This document shows, piece after piece, positions 1 through 11,744 of a stretch of DNA of 64,000 nucleotides. The stretch covers positions 2,995,365 through 3,059,364 of the forward strand of contig NW_006763290.1 of the NCBI RefSeq assembly GCF_000218685.1, read 5' to 3'. The stretch is from Serpula lacrymans var. lacrymans S7.9. Its lineage: Eukaryota; Basidiomycota; Agaricomycetes; Boletales; Serpulaceae. A model generated the notes under the pieces. The model was not told the origin of the DNA and made no database searches. It worked only from the letters and a program-made list of their open reading frames with translations. Positions within the stretch are counted from its first letter, which is position 1. Each line of letters begins with the position of its first letter. The translations under genes and the position numbers were made by a program.

Positions 1-730
1 TAGTGGTGGGGGTGCGTGAATCAGTACCACTCTGAAGAGGACGACTCCTGGGTAGCAACCTCTAGCACTGCCATCTGAGCTGCTGCACTTTCAGCTTCTA
101 GATTAGCGACAGTCTGGGGCACACTCCTCATAATCTTCTCCATCTCCAAAATTGATCATGGTAATAACACAATTGAAAACTTTGTTGAATTTGTCTTTCT
201 GGGCTTGAGTGGGATAGAGATGGCCCACATCTATATTAGGTACCACCCTCTGTATGTATGTTATATTAGTCAAAGAAGGTTGTGATCAAGAAGGGACACA
301 CCAGTACTACGGGCGTAGGAAGATGCTGTGCATAGCTCTCCTTCCCTATAATCTTTGGGTCCTTTTTATACAGGTACATATCCACCACAAATTTACCCAC
401 CCATGTTACGCCGTCAGCTGTCCTCAGAGGGCCATATTTGATATTGTCATCCTTTTGTAAGTTGTACCAATACTACATGTTGACGGGTTCAGCGTACCCA
501 TATTGGGGCTTTGCATATTTGTGGGACTCGTAGAATTTGACCACTAGAATGCCAACAAGGTGGGGGAGCTCCTCCCAGTACTTTTTCACCTTCTGGGTGA
601 CGTCCCCAAGTGATTGGGAGTGGGAGACCTCGACAATGAACAAGTCCTGCCACTCAGTGCTAGGGTTGAGGCTTTGGAACTTGAGGGCTAAGTTGGGTAC
701 AGTGGTGATTTGACCTTGCCAGAGGAACTT
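1..730 (-). pseudogene. Unrecognised coding fragment, cut by Copia-1
   Basis: On the minus strand a frame runs from 730 to a stop at 266-268 (155 codons) with one internal TAG at 473-475. The rest of 1-265 gives short frames in other phases, one ending in a Ser-rich tail near the left edge. The product is hydrophilic and aromatic-rich, with pieces such as KFYESHKYAKPQYGYAEP and NIKYGPLRTADGVTWVGKF. The even codon pattern across 155 codons suggests it was once a gene. I do not recognise the family, and it does not look like gypsy or copia Pol. Its upstream end is cut exactly at the left end of Copia-1, and no continuation is visible beyond 6800. It may be a transposon accessory gene or a decayed host gene. 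Confidence 0.45.
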
Positions 731-732
731 GG

Positions 733-1052
733 TGTTAGTTTTGGTGATTCTGCATCTTTGTGCTACCTATATATTTTCATTCCTTTCTCTATCTATTCTT
801 CTATCATTCACTATTGATTGTGTTCTCTATTATTTCGCCTTTGTGGCTGCTTTGTTTACCTTTGTTTACAAAACTTCGGACAGTACTGCAGAGTCCAATG
901 CTTCCTATTCTCTAGTTACTCACATTGGACTCTAGGTACTGTATACCTGTCATACTTTCTAATAATAAAGTTACTCACATTGGACTCTAGTTCCAGTCCC
1001 TGATTGCTCTCAGCAAGTGGCTAGACACTTCCTTCAAGCTTTGTTCTTAATA
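733..1052 (+). repeat. Copia-1 5' LTR
   Basis: Starts TGTTAG and ends TTAATA, so the last two bases are TA rather than the usual CA. It contains a partial tandem duplication with a 55 bp period: gttactcacattggactc occurs at 915 and again at 970. It differs from the 3' LTR by three substitutions. Confidence 0.93.
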
Positions 1053-1066
1053 GGTTATGAGCCCTG
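1053..1066 (+). other. Primer binding site (initiator tRNA-Met anticodon arm)
   Basis: ggttatgagccctg lies directly after the LTR. It is complementary to the anticodon stem-loop CAGGGCTCATAACC of eukaryotic initiator tRNA-Met, the internal (half-tRNA) priming known for Drosophila copia and yeast Ty5. The site holds an ATG that opens a 5-codon frame ending in TAG, well before gag. Confidence 0.8.
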
Positions 1067-2218
1067 TGCTCTAGCCACCTTCCTGACCTCATATCTCACC
1101 ATCCAAGCATCCTACTGCTTATCCATCGTAACCATCGTCTTCTGGGACTCTTATTATCTCATCCATCACCTCAGATTACTCTGATCTCATCTTGATCTCC
1201 AACAACAACTCCTTGTTGCAAGTTACCCCCATTTCGGACGCTTTTTTGGTCTTATCTGCACCATATCTTGCCCAATCCTTATCTGATCGTCCTGTAACTT
1301 CTACCATCGTCTTCTACGGCCTAAATAACCCCAGGAGACCTGTCAGAGCGGTTGGATTTGAGCTGGATCTTTCTGTGAGCCTTCATCATCATTTGATCAC
1401 CTTTTGGCCCCCTATTCCATATCTCCACATCCTGTGCTCGGATCTTGGCCCTATTTGAGCCATCTACTACCCTATACTATTGCACTTTACACCCTCAATT
1501 TGGGGGCAATCCATCCACTCCATCATCCTCTGTGAAGTTCGCATTTTTGGCACTTTCACCCCTATTGGACTCCTATTGCATATCTCCACATCCTGTGCTT
1601 CACTTCTTGTGATATTTGGGCCATCTATTACTCTATAAAAACGTTCCCTATACCTCTGATTTGGTGGCAATCCATCCATCTTATCTGTCTCTGCATCAAT
1701 TTCGACTTTTTGCCCTATTTTTCGCTTTTTGGCATATCTGGTGTGTGCATAAAGCTCCAATCTTCTCTACTCTGTCCATTATCAGATAGAACAAGCCTAT
1801 AGACTGTGAAGCTCGCCTGCATTGCCTCAGTTTGCTGTTGCCTAGAGCCTCTCTCAGTCTGCGGTGTTTGGGGAGCTTAAGTCACTTTGTTGACTCATAT
1901 ACAAGCCCTATTAACCAACACTGTCTCGAGGCGATTTCTCTGTTAATATCAGTGTGGAATTGAAAGGGGAACACAGGCGTAACCCTGTAGCAGCACTAGG
2001 AAGCCTTAGCACCCTCCTGGATCGCTTTTGGACGCTTTTTGGACCCTATTTGGACCTATCCTTGCGCTTTCTGACCCTCTCCATATCCTCTCTCTACCGC
2101 CTCACCATCTTATCTGCTCGCCTCCTACTGTTGCCCATTGTCTTTGCCACTATTCCATCGCCTATAGCCGTCTCCTACATCATTTATCATTGCTCTATTG
2201 TCTTATACAACACCCATC
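1067..2218 (+). other. Copia-1 long untranslated leader
   Basis: About 1.15 kb separates the priming site from the gag start, long for a copia element. It has no coherent coding frame and is pyrimidine-rich. It includes an imperfect tandem repeat with a ~161 bp period (about 1419-1520 and 1580-1681), sharing blocks such as atatctccacatcctgtgct and caatccatcca. Confidence 0.6.
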
Positions 2219-5200
2219 ATGTCTGACTCTGATCCCAAGTTCCATGCCTTGTCTGGCACTAACTACCCCCAGTGGAGTGGTGAAATGCAAGCTTGGTTGA
2301 TGACCAAGGGACTGTGGAGGCTCGTCTCTGGCGCTGAAAAGTGTCCTGGGACTGACGCTGAAGCAATAGAGAAATGGGAGTTGAGAGCTGAAAAGGCTGC
2401 TGGTGCATTATACCTCAATGTCACCAAAGAGCAGCGCATCCATCTTGATGGCATCATTGATGATCCTGTCAAGATCTGGGAGAAACTGGCAATTGTGCAC
2501 GTCTCTAAGAAGCCTGGGACGAGATTTAATGCCTATGATGACTTCTTCTCTATCAGAAAGAAGGAGGACGAGCCCCTGCAGTCTCTCATGACCAGAATTG
2601 ACGAAGGCATGCATCAGATTCAAAATCTTTGTCCTACTGGCTTCTCATTGTCTGAATTGGACGATGAATTGACATGCATGGCCATAATTAGGGCGCTTCC
2701 TGATCAATATGCCCACTTCACTTCATCTCTACTACTTCTGGGCACCTTGGACAAGACCCAGCTCAGGGATGCTTTCCTTGCTGAAGAGGTCAATCGCCGT
2801 CGTCGTGCTGAAGTCGATTCTGCCTTGCATTCTTCGTCTACCACTGCCAATAGCACCTGCACCCATCCTAACTGCCATCATTGCAACCAATCCACCACCT
2901 CTACTCGCGTTCAGTGTGATTTCTGTGGTTTACTTGGTCATACCCAAGACAAATGCCACAGATACATTGCTAGTCGCCAACAGGCAGTGGAGGGTGCTAA
3001 GAATCGCTACAAGCGTGGTAATAAGGCTCAGGCAGGCTCCAGCAACTCTCAGAATACCTCTCAGCAGCCCAAATCTTCGGCCAACAATGCCAATTCATCT
3101 ACTGTGGTCACTGAATCAGCTGGGAATGCAAGTCTTTGTTCCATTCATCCCTCTGATCCTCATTGCCCTCTCCAACTTGATGCTGACATTGATTGGAATG
3201 CAGACACAGGCACCACTTCTCATATGACACCTCATCGTCATTGGATGCACCACTATACCCCATATCGTGTGCCAATCAAGCTGGCTGATCACACTGTTGT
3301 CTATTCAGCTGGTGTTGGTACTGTGGTGTTTAATCCTGTGATGAATGGCAAAGTGGCTAGGGCTGTGGAATTCTCTAGAGTGCTCCATGTACCAGATCTT
3401 CGAAATAATCTCCTCTCAGTCTTGTATTTAACTCGTCAAAGTGGTTTCAATGTCACTATTTCATCTCATTCCATGTCCTTTATGCGTGACAACACTCTCT
3501 TGTTCACTGCAACTATCAATGACAACAATGCAGCATTCCTTGATGGATCTACTGCTGCTTGTGTTGAAGTGGGACATTTTACTGCGACTATACCACTTGA
3601 TTTGATGCTCTGGCATCGCGGATTAGCTCACCACCATCATGCTGATGTTAAGAGACTGATACAGAGAGATCTGGTCACTGGGCTTACACTGGAATCCAAG
3701 GCTGCTCCTGATCCTGTCTGTGAACCGTGCTTGTCTGGCAAGATGCATGCCAATCCATTCCCCTCATCTGATACTCGCTCTGCTCATCCTTTGGACCTCA
3801 TCCATTCTGATGTACACCAAGTCTCTTCCCCCACATTCTCTGGTTATTGCTACTGGGTCACCTTCATTGACGATCACAGTCGATTCTATGTTGTTGTGCC
3901 TCTCAAGGCCAAGTCAGATGTCTTTGATGCTTTCAAGAGATTCAAGGCTTATGCTGAGACTCAATTGGAGCGTAAAATCAAGGCTCTGCGCGATGACAAA
4001 GGGGGAGAGTACATGTCCAAGGAATTTGAGCAATTCACAGATGACCATGGGATTGTCAGACAGCATACCACCAGGAATCGTCCTCAGCAGAATGGTGTGG
4101 CAGAGCGAGCAAACAGACTTCTGACTGAGCGTATCACTGCCATGTTATCAGAGTCTGCATTGCCTAACAGCTTCTGGGGTGAATGTCTGTCCACTTTGGT
4201 GCATGTCTGGAACAGGTGTCCCACTGATGCAGTGGCCCATGCCACTCCATTTGAGTTGTGGTATGGACACAAGCCTGATATGTCTCACCTTCGCATTTGG
4301 GGCTGCACTGCCTATGTGCATGTGCAAAAGGACAAAAGAGGCGTCTTTGGCTCTCATATGGAGAAATGTGTGTTCATTGGTTACCCTGAGGGATACAAGA
4401 GATGGAAATTCTACAATCCTACCACCAAGTGCACTGTTATCTCTGAGAGAGCTGATTTTAATGAGCGCTACTTCCCTGGCTTGAAGAGGTCTTCTGACAA
4501 TGTCCTGCCTCCACCTCCCACTCCACCTTTGCTATCCATGCCATTGGGCCTGATTGAGGATGTCCCTGCACCAGGTCCAGGGGGAGATATGGGCCCACCA
4601 GCTGCACTTCAGCAGCCTTAGCCATTGCCTGACAATGGGCCTCATTTGGACCTTGATGCAAAACCACCTGTGAATCAACCTCCTGAGCTTCCAAATCACC
4701 CTCCTCATCGCTCACCTTCTCCTGACTTGCCTATTGCACTAAGACGCCCTGTAAGGGCTAGGAGACCACCTAGACCATGGTGGCTTCAACACAGACAACC
4801 TACTCCTGCCATTGAGAGTGATGACAGTGATTCTGAGGCAGTTGATGATGAAGTGGCACACTTTGGAGACTCTGCTGAGTCTAGGTCATTTGCAGATGCA
4901 ATGAAGCGTCCTGATGCAGATAAATGGAGAGAGGCAGCCATGGAAGAGCTTCAAGCTCATGAGCGCAATGGTACTTGGTCACTAGTGGAACTACCTCCTG
5001 GAGTCAAGGTTATTGGTGGCAAGTGGGTCTTCAAGATCAAGCGCAACTCAGATGGCACTGTTGAGTGCTACAAGGCCAGATATGTGGCCAAAGGTTATAA
5101 CCAGCGCCCTGGCTTTGATTTCCTCAAAATATTTGCACCTACTGTCCGCATATCGTCCATCAGAGTTGTCCTTGCCATTGCAGCCATCCACAACCTCCAT

Positions 5201-6451
5201 TTGCGCTCCATTGACATTTCCCATGCATTCCTGAATGGAGTCATGGATGTCAAGGTCTACATGCATCAGCCAGAGGGATTCCATCAGGGTCCTCGCAATC
5301 TTGTTTGCCAGTTGGACAAGGCCATCTATGGGACAAAGTAGGGAGGCAGAATGTGGAACCAGAAGATGCACACTGTGCTTGAAAATCTCGGATTCAAGCG
5401 TACTTATTCAGACTCTGCCATCTATGTCTTTAACAGAGCTGATGTGCGCATTATCCTGCCTGTCTTTGTTGATGACATGACACTGGCATCCACTTCTACT
5501 TCTGCACTTGACCAAGCTGTCAAGGACCTCTCCCTGCACTTTAAGCTTTGTGATCTTGGCCCTACTTCTTACCTACTTGGCATTTCCATCACTAGAGACC
5601 TAAGTAATTGCACCATCTCCCTCTCCCAACATCAGTACACTCTGGACATTCTGGAGCGCTTTGGCATGAAGGACTGCAAGCCTGTGTCCACTCCCATGGA
5701 TCCTGGTTTGCGCCTCACCAAGGACATGTCTCCCAAAACATCCAGTGATGCTGCTTTGATGAAGGACATTCCCTACCTTGCTGCTGTTGGTGCTCTGATG
5801 TATCTGGCCACTACCACTCATCCTGACATTGTCTACACTGTTGGAGTCCTTGCCAGATATAACTCTAATCCTGGTCTTACTCACTGGAGCGCTGTCAAGC
5901 ACTTGTTCCGCTACTTGCAAGGCACCCTTGATCATTCCCTTGTCCTTGGTCCTGATCCCAATTCCACTGAACTCTTCACCACTTTCTCTGATGCTGATTA
6001 TAGTGGTGACAAGGACTCTGGTCGTTCTACTGGTGCCTATATTGTCAAGATGGGATCTGGTGCTGTCTCCTGGAGCTCCAAGCTTCAGAACATTGTTGCT
6101 CTGTCCACCACTGAAGCAGAATACATTGCTGCTGTTGAGGCTGGCAAAGAGATTTGCTGGATGCGAAATTTGTTGAAGGAAATGGGATATCCTATCACCT
6201 CTCCTTCCACCCTTCATATTAACAACCAATCTGCCATCTCTGTATCCAAGAACCCTGAGCACCATGGTCGGATGAAACACCTTGATCTGCGATGGCATTG
6301 GTTGAGAGATGTTGTTGACTCTGGGCAGATTGCTCCTACCTTTGTTCCCACTGCTGAAATGCCTGCAGACTTGTTGACCAAGGCTTTTGCCAAGCCTAAA
6401 GTGGAAGTGTTCAGGAAGATGATGGGACTTATTAGATCAGGGGGGAGCTGA
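2219..6451 (+). pseudogene. Copia-1 Gag-Pol polyprotein, two in-frame TAG codons
   Basis: One phase from 2198 or 2219 to the TGA at 6449-6451, about 1410 codons. I prefer ATG 2219 (protein starting MSDSDPKFH, a usual copia Gag opening); an in-phase ATG at 2198 is possible. In order: UBN2-type Gag; zinc knuckle CX2CX4HX4C at 2915-2956; protease with DTG at 3203-3211; integrase zinc-binding HHCC part (WHRGLAHHHHADV to CEPCLSGK); DDE core ending PQQNGVAERANR; reverse transcriptase with FVDD at 5464-5475; RNase H (SDADYSGDKDSGRSTGAY to STTEAEYIA). Stops are TAG 4619-4621 between integrase and reverse transcriptase, and TAG 5339-5341 inside reverse transcriptase where relatives have Gln. Both are explained by CAG to TAG. 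Read-through at the first cannot be excluded, but the second would truncate the polymerase. Confidence 0.92.
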
Positions 6452-6480
6452 TGCTTGGGAGGTGCAGCATCAGGGGGGAG
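6436..6480 (+). other. Duplicated polypurine tract of Copia-1
   Basis: The 12-mer atcaggggggag occurs at 6436-6447, overlapping the last codons of pol, and again at 6469-6480 abutting the 3' LTR. The second copy is the expected plus-strand primer site. The first is an unusual spare copy. Confidence 0.7.
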
Positions 6481-6800
6481 TGTTAGTTTTGGTGATTCTG
6501 CACCTTTGTGCTACCTATATATTTTCATTCCTTTCTCTATCTATTCTTCTATCATTCACTATTGATTGTGTTCTCTATTATTTCGCCTTTGTGGCTGCTT
6601 TGTTTACCTTTGTTTACAAAACTTCGGACAGTACTGCAGAGTCCAATGCTTCCTATTCTCTAGTTACTCACATTGGACTCTAGGTACTGTATACCTGTCA
6701 TACTCTCTAATAATATAGTTACTCACATTGGACTCTAGTTCCAGTCCCTGATTGCTCTCAGCAAGTGGCTAGACACTTCCTTCAAGCTTTGTTCTTAATA
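6481..6800 (+). repeat. Copia-1 3' LTR
   Basis: 320 bp, TGTTAG to TTAATA, with the same internal 55 bp duplication as the 5' LTR. Differences by eye: c for t near the start, one t/c and one a/t around the duplication. Confidence 0.93.
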
Positions 6801-9440
6801 AGGTCTCCAGTAGAATGGGTGTCCGTTCCTCATCATTCCTGAAATGGGGCCAGTATAGGCTGACACATCAGGCATAAAATGTGCCAGATATTCTGTCAAG
6901 CCTAGGAATTTTTGGATATCATGCAAATTGTGCGGTATCCTTCAGTTCCTGATCTTAGAAATTTTGTCTGTGTCAGCATGTAGGCCCCTGTTGTCATTTA
7001 TATGACCGAGGCAGTCCATGCTTGTTGAATAGAGATTGTACTTCTCTTAATTCCTTGAACACCAATGTTAGGTGTTGTTCGTATTTTTCTACAGTTCTGC
7101 TGTAGATGGACATGTTGTCGAGAAGGATGTGTAGAAATATTCTGACGTACTTTTGGAATATCACTGTCATTAGGCGTTAAAATGTTACAGGGGTATTGTA
7201 ATCACCTTGTTGCAATATGTGACTGATGAAGGTCCCATATACCATGGAGAAAGCTGTTTTCCAGACATCTTCCGGTTCAAATCATACTTGTTTGTACATA
7301 TTGGGCATGTTGATTTGTGAGCAGTATTTTGCTCTAGAGACATCCATTCTAATCTGATCCTGATCAGGGAATGGGGTAATACCCTTCTGGATATTATCAT
7401 TTTGTCTCCTACAGTCTATGACTGTTCTCAGTGTGCCATTCTTTTTGGGAATACCTAGCATTGGGGATGCCTGTGGTATACCGGTCATTTCCCACCACCC
7501 TGCTGTGGTGTATTTGTCTATTTTTTCCATAAGCTAAGACTTCATAGCGTCTGGACATCTAGGTAGGTGCATCATATACTTCTTATCAGGATCAATAAGG
7601 GGTATTTTGTCATTTACTTCTCTGAATGGGGGCATCCTGGGTGGAAATCCCATTATGTCCTTACATTGTGAGAACCATTTTTCCCTCAGTTGGGTTCTTT
7701 GGTCCTCCAACAAGTCCTGTCTGGGAGTCTGCCCCTTTGCTCCTTCCATTGGGTTCTCTTATTTACCACCCAAAAGAGAGTTTTCTTCGGGTGATGCTGG
7801 GTATGATGTTGCTTCCTCTCATTCCCCTGGTGAGCTGATTGCCTGCCAGATTTGTTATGAGACAAAATGTTTGGGCTCACCTGCCTTTTGTAGTAGTCTA
7901 CAAATTGCAGGGTGCTCTCCATTTCTCATACAGCGTCAATGATCTTGTTGAGGGTGGACATTTCTGCTGTTATCCTTTTGGCCTTCAACACATCCTCTAT
8001 AAGGTCTAGAGGTAATCCCTTAAAAAATTGTAGCCTGTACATATATTCATCAGGGTACTGCACCATGCAATTTGCATGGTGCTGCAGCTTGTTTAGGAAT
8101 GCTAATGCACCCTTACTGCAAGAGTACTTCACTGCGTGGAAGGCATCTGTTGCTTTCTGTGCAGTTGTCTCCCTGATGAATTATTTATACAGTCCACAGA
8201 CAATGTCCGGGAATGTCCAATTACGTTGCCTGCATTCTGGGGATTCAACTTCTTCGTCAATCCATAGGGCAGCTAGACTATCTGTGCGGGTGCCCAGGAG
8301 GTCTATTTGTTCTCTTTCAAGCTCGGGGCCTATTGCCTTGCAAACTTGCATCCAGCATAGTACTGCCCAAATCCAGGTGTCGAGCACCTCAATATTGTCC
8401 TGGCCCTTGTACTTGTCAGGGAATGTGACTTTTATCCCTTTTAGCTCTACCAAGCCTATTCTGGATTGTCCAACTCACTCTTCTATGAATTGTTAGTATC
8501 TTTTATGATGTGCTTTTTATAGTTAGCCCGGCTGGGGTTGATTACTGGGGCGTAGCTTTGGTCTGTTTATTGTGTTGGTACGGCCCTAGACCACCTTGTC
8601 TGTTCCAAGTCTTGATGATACAAGTTATCATCATCATCAGGTTTTTTTTCACCATCTCCTCCTGGAGGTGGTGATGGTCCTTGGGGGAGGAGGCAGAAGT
8701 TTTCCTCTGTTTCCTCCCTTATACCTCTGTGAGTGATGGTCCCTCCTATTCTCTCACCAACCCCTGTTAGGGTCTTGTGCTTGAGTATCCAGGAAATATG
8801 GTTGTCCATATTCCTCTTGGTCTTGTTTGCGTATATATTGTACAATCTTTTTGGTTGTATGGAACCTAGTATTTCTCATGGGTGCACTAGGTGGATTGTT
8901 CAACATTTGCTGGGCAGATGCTCTTTGTCTATATTCGGTGCTTCCCTTGTCTACATGATGGGGAGCCATGATGGTGTCTCTGGATGCTTCCAGATTTTCA
9001 TTGGGTTTCCTGTGCTTTTGTATGCATTATCTCCTACTTGGATGCTGATCATACAATCCATCTGAATTATCATTTGCCGATGATGTTTTATATACCGGGT
9101 CCCAGGATCTAGCTTCTCTTGCTCAATGCAAAAAAGCTATTTCTTTTTCTATGTGCTTTGCTCTGTGGAGGTTTTCTTCCCCTATATAGCGCAGCCGTTC
9201 CCTCCACTGGTCGAGCTATTGCTTTACCAGTCTGTCCATCATATGGTGGACTTGTCTGGCTGTGATGAGAGGCTCAGTTGCCCTAGGGAGTGAGAAATCC
9301 TCTCTTCCTAAGGTGGCTGTTTGTCCATCATTTGGATCTTTTGATCCTTCTTCATAATCAGGGTAATCCACTGTTTGTTGATGGCGGATTGTCCTGCGGG
9401 CCTCTGTTGGAGAGCCGTCTTTGTCCCAGGACAAACAATG
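6801..9440 (-). pseudogene. Gypsy-1: decayed Ty3/gypsy gag-pol fragment
   Basis: Minus-strand pieces lie in gag-to-pol order from right to left. Gag-like segments occur at 9216-9434, 8181-8453 and 7926-8132. The protease/RT linker (IPLIDPDKKYMMHLPRCPDA) is at 7534-7749 and the RT start (IPQASPMLGIPKKNGTLRTV, FPDQDQIRMDV) at 7282-7530. The palm region and connection continue to 6801 (catalytic YxDD decayed to LLDN, then FLGLTEYLAHFMPD). Stops and frame changes break every piece. RNase H and integrase are missing because the sequence ends at the Copia-1 3' LTR. It belongs to a different gypsy family from Gypsy-3, and no LTR is recognised. Confidence 0.78.
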
Positions 9441-9618
9441 TTCTCCTCCCCTGGACGGACCTGTGAGTTTGTCTGGGAGAGAATGTAGTGCTTTGTTTGT
9501 CTTGGCGGTGTCTCGCCTTGCTGTGATTGGCGCCCAAAAAGTGTCGCTATTGTCAGTGCTCCTCTGTGGGTCTATGCTGTGATCTTCTCAATGGTGTTCA
9601 TCTAAACCCAATTATAGA

Positions 9619-11740
9619 CTAATCAGGTTGATACCTTACAGTATTGTATCCCATAAATATGGCACAGGAGTCGAGTTTACAAGCTGACAGGTCCTTGACA
9701 TATCCTTTGCATCCAAATTCATGTAGATCCAACAGGTCGGATTTAGAACCTCTTATCATTTCATATGGAGTTTTTCTGCCAAGGGCACGAGTCGGTGAGC
9801 AATTCTTTAGCCATACTAGGTGTTTCACAGCCTCAATCCACAGGTACTTGGGGAGACGTGAAGATGTGAGCATTGCTCTTGCGTGTTCTATAAGCATGCG
9901 GTTTAAGTATGGCAAATCATGAACAGTGTGTTTGCAAATAGTTCCTTGTTGGCTTAAGTGTTGATCAAACATTTTGCTGGTGTATTCCCCCCCTCTACCT
10001 AAACATAGTATCTTGATAGAGGCACCATCCTTTTGGGTTTTTAACCATGTTTCAAACAGGATATAATTGTGTAGGACTTTGTCCTTACTCAAGAGGAAAT
10101 GGACATATACTTCTTGTGAGAAGTCATCGGTGAAAGTAAGCATGTATTTCTTCCCTTTCGGATCCTGTATTGATGCGGGTCCCCATAGGTCTGAATGGAT
10201 ATATTTGCCATATGAAGTGGCTTGGGTATACAATATAGTGGGAAACAGTTTTACATTGGAAATAGCCTTGGCACATGCATCACAAAACTCTTTTTCTACC
10301 AAATGATCAAGATCAATACCGGTAATCATGTTCGAATTAAATAGTTTCTTTGCAGACAAGTAGGATATGTGGCCTAGCATTCTATGGTGTTGATTAATAT
10401 CAAGTTTTACTGTCATAGCTGTGCTGCCGAAATGTTTGAACATATCAAGGAGTGGGGTTGTGTCAGTGACTTGATATAGCCCCTTTTTGCTCGGGATTGA
10501 GGCTTTTATATGATGCTTGGGGCTTGGCAATAATATTTGACATGAACCTCTTTCAATATGGACAGAATATCCAGCCTTGTCAATCTGACTAGTGGAGACT
10601 AGTATGTTTGATATTTGGGGTGCGTATATTACGTCTTTTGGGGCAGTAGTTGAGTGTTTACTACCATTAGGTAGTTGGACCATAATATCTCCTCTGCCTA
10701 AGGCTTTTAACGGGGGGCCTCCAGCAATTTCTATATGTTCTGGTTTGTTTGGAAGAAACATCATTTTTCCCTTTTCTCCACAGTTATTAGATATATCTGT
10801 GGTGTTATTGGGATCTCTATGTTTGCTGGCAAAATGGCCTCTTTTTCCGCACTTATAATGTTTGGCATCACATTTGCTTATGGAGCCTGTGTTCATTTGT
10901 TGACTTCTTTTGTCTTTAGCTTTCGCAGTGAGGGCTGCTCCTGAGTCTTGTTGACTGGAGTGTAATGTCCGGTGATCTGCTTCTTCCAGGATATGTGCTA
11001 TTATATCCTTGGGAGTGAGGGCAATCTTGGACTGTTGTGACCTGGCCATAATAGCTAATAGCATGGGGCAGAAACTATCAGGCAGTGATAACATGATCAT
11101 AGCAGTAAATTGGGGGTCTCCTATAGAGCCTCCCATTCCTGCAAGATCAGATCTGAGCCTAAGCATTTTGTTGATATGCTCAGTGATATCTGTTTCCTCA
11201 GAGGCTTCCTCCCATTCCTGCAAGATCAGATCTGAGCCTAAGCATTTTGTTGATATGCTCAGTGATATCTGTTTCCTCAGAGGCTTCCATTCTCATGATT
11301 TTTCTCCACATGTCAAGTTGTATCATGTTGCTCTTCCCTTCATATAGTTTGCATAGTTTTTGCCACATAATATGGAGTTCGTCAGTTTTGGCAGTAGCTT
11401 TTAATCTATTCAGCATTGAATCCGACACAGAGTTGATGATGAGCTGGCGGGTTTTGGCTTTTTTCTATTGGAAGAAGTCTATTTTCTCTTCTAGATCTTC
11501 AACATCATCCTCATCAGCAAGTGATCCATCTTTCTCAATGGGTTGTTCATTAGAGTTCAATCTGAATGGCTTCGGTGGTTTAGCTTTTCCTTTAAGGAAT
11601 ATAACCAGCCTTTTTGCCTCTATAATTGACTTTAGTCTCAATTTATAGGAAGACCAGTTCATGCCTTTGTCATCTAATTTAGGGACATTTATTCTCAAGG
11701 ATTCTTGGGATGATGACATGTTGGAGCTAGTGGGGCTCAT
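9619..11740 (-). pseudogene. Copia-2: gag to integrase, frameshifted and 3'-truncated
   Basis: The frame starts at ATG 11740 (protein begins MSPTSSNMSSSQESLR), inside the primer site. Gag is interrupted by TAG at 11465-11467 and by a 79 bp tandem duplication at 11131-11288 that changes the phase. Downstream a 534-codon frame (11223 to 9619) carries the rest of Gag with a damaged zinc knuckle (KCGKRGHFASKH), a protease region lacking a clear DSG, an integrase zinc-binding part (HHRMLGHISY, CDACAKA) and a DDE core (IHSDLWGPA, GRGGEYTSKMF). Reverse transcriptase and RNase H are absent: homology stops at a TAG at 9619-9621 and Gypsy-1 gag begins within 200 bp. Dead element. Confidence 0.85.
11131..11288 (-). 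repeat. Perfect 79 bp tandem duplication inside Copia-2 gag
   Basis: 11131-11209 and 11210-11288 are identical by eye and encode the same Gag segment (SEETDITEHINKM) twice. 79 is not a multiple of three, so the duplication frameshifts gag. The identity means it is recent compared with the rest of the element's decay. Confidence 0.92.
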
Positions 11741-11744
11741 AACC
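11732..11744 (-). other. Copia-2 primer binding site overlapping gag start codon
   Basis: Minus strand ggttatgagcccc. Twelve bases are complementary to the initiator tRNA-Met anticodon arm, as in Copia-1 and Copia-3. The ATG within it (11740-11738) is the first codon of gag. Confidence 0.75.

Larger units (their letters stand above)
733..6800 (+). mobile_element. Copia-1: near-complete Ty1/copia LTR retrotransposon
   Basis: A 6068 bp element with two 320 bp LTRs (733-1052 and 6481-6800). An initiator-tRNA-like primer binding site follows the 5' LTR and a purine tract precedes the 3' LTR. One gag-pol frame has domains in copia order: gag, protease, integrase, reverse transcriptase, RNase H. 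The LTRs differ at only 3 positions by eye, so insertion is recent. The only defects found in the frame are two in-frame TAG codons. No 5 bp target duplication is visible: 728-732 is cttgg and 6801-6805 is aggtc. The flanks also belong to different sequences, an unknown gene on the left and gypsy pol on the right. Confidence 0.93.

Noticed and set aside
729..1003. Small plus-strand frames repeated at 6462-6683
   Set aside because: They are translations of the Copia-1 LTR, duplicated because the LTR is duplicated.
5600..6298. 232-codon minus-strand frame opposite Copia-1 pol
   Set aside because: Mirror frame of the RT/RNase H coding sequence; no independent protein features.
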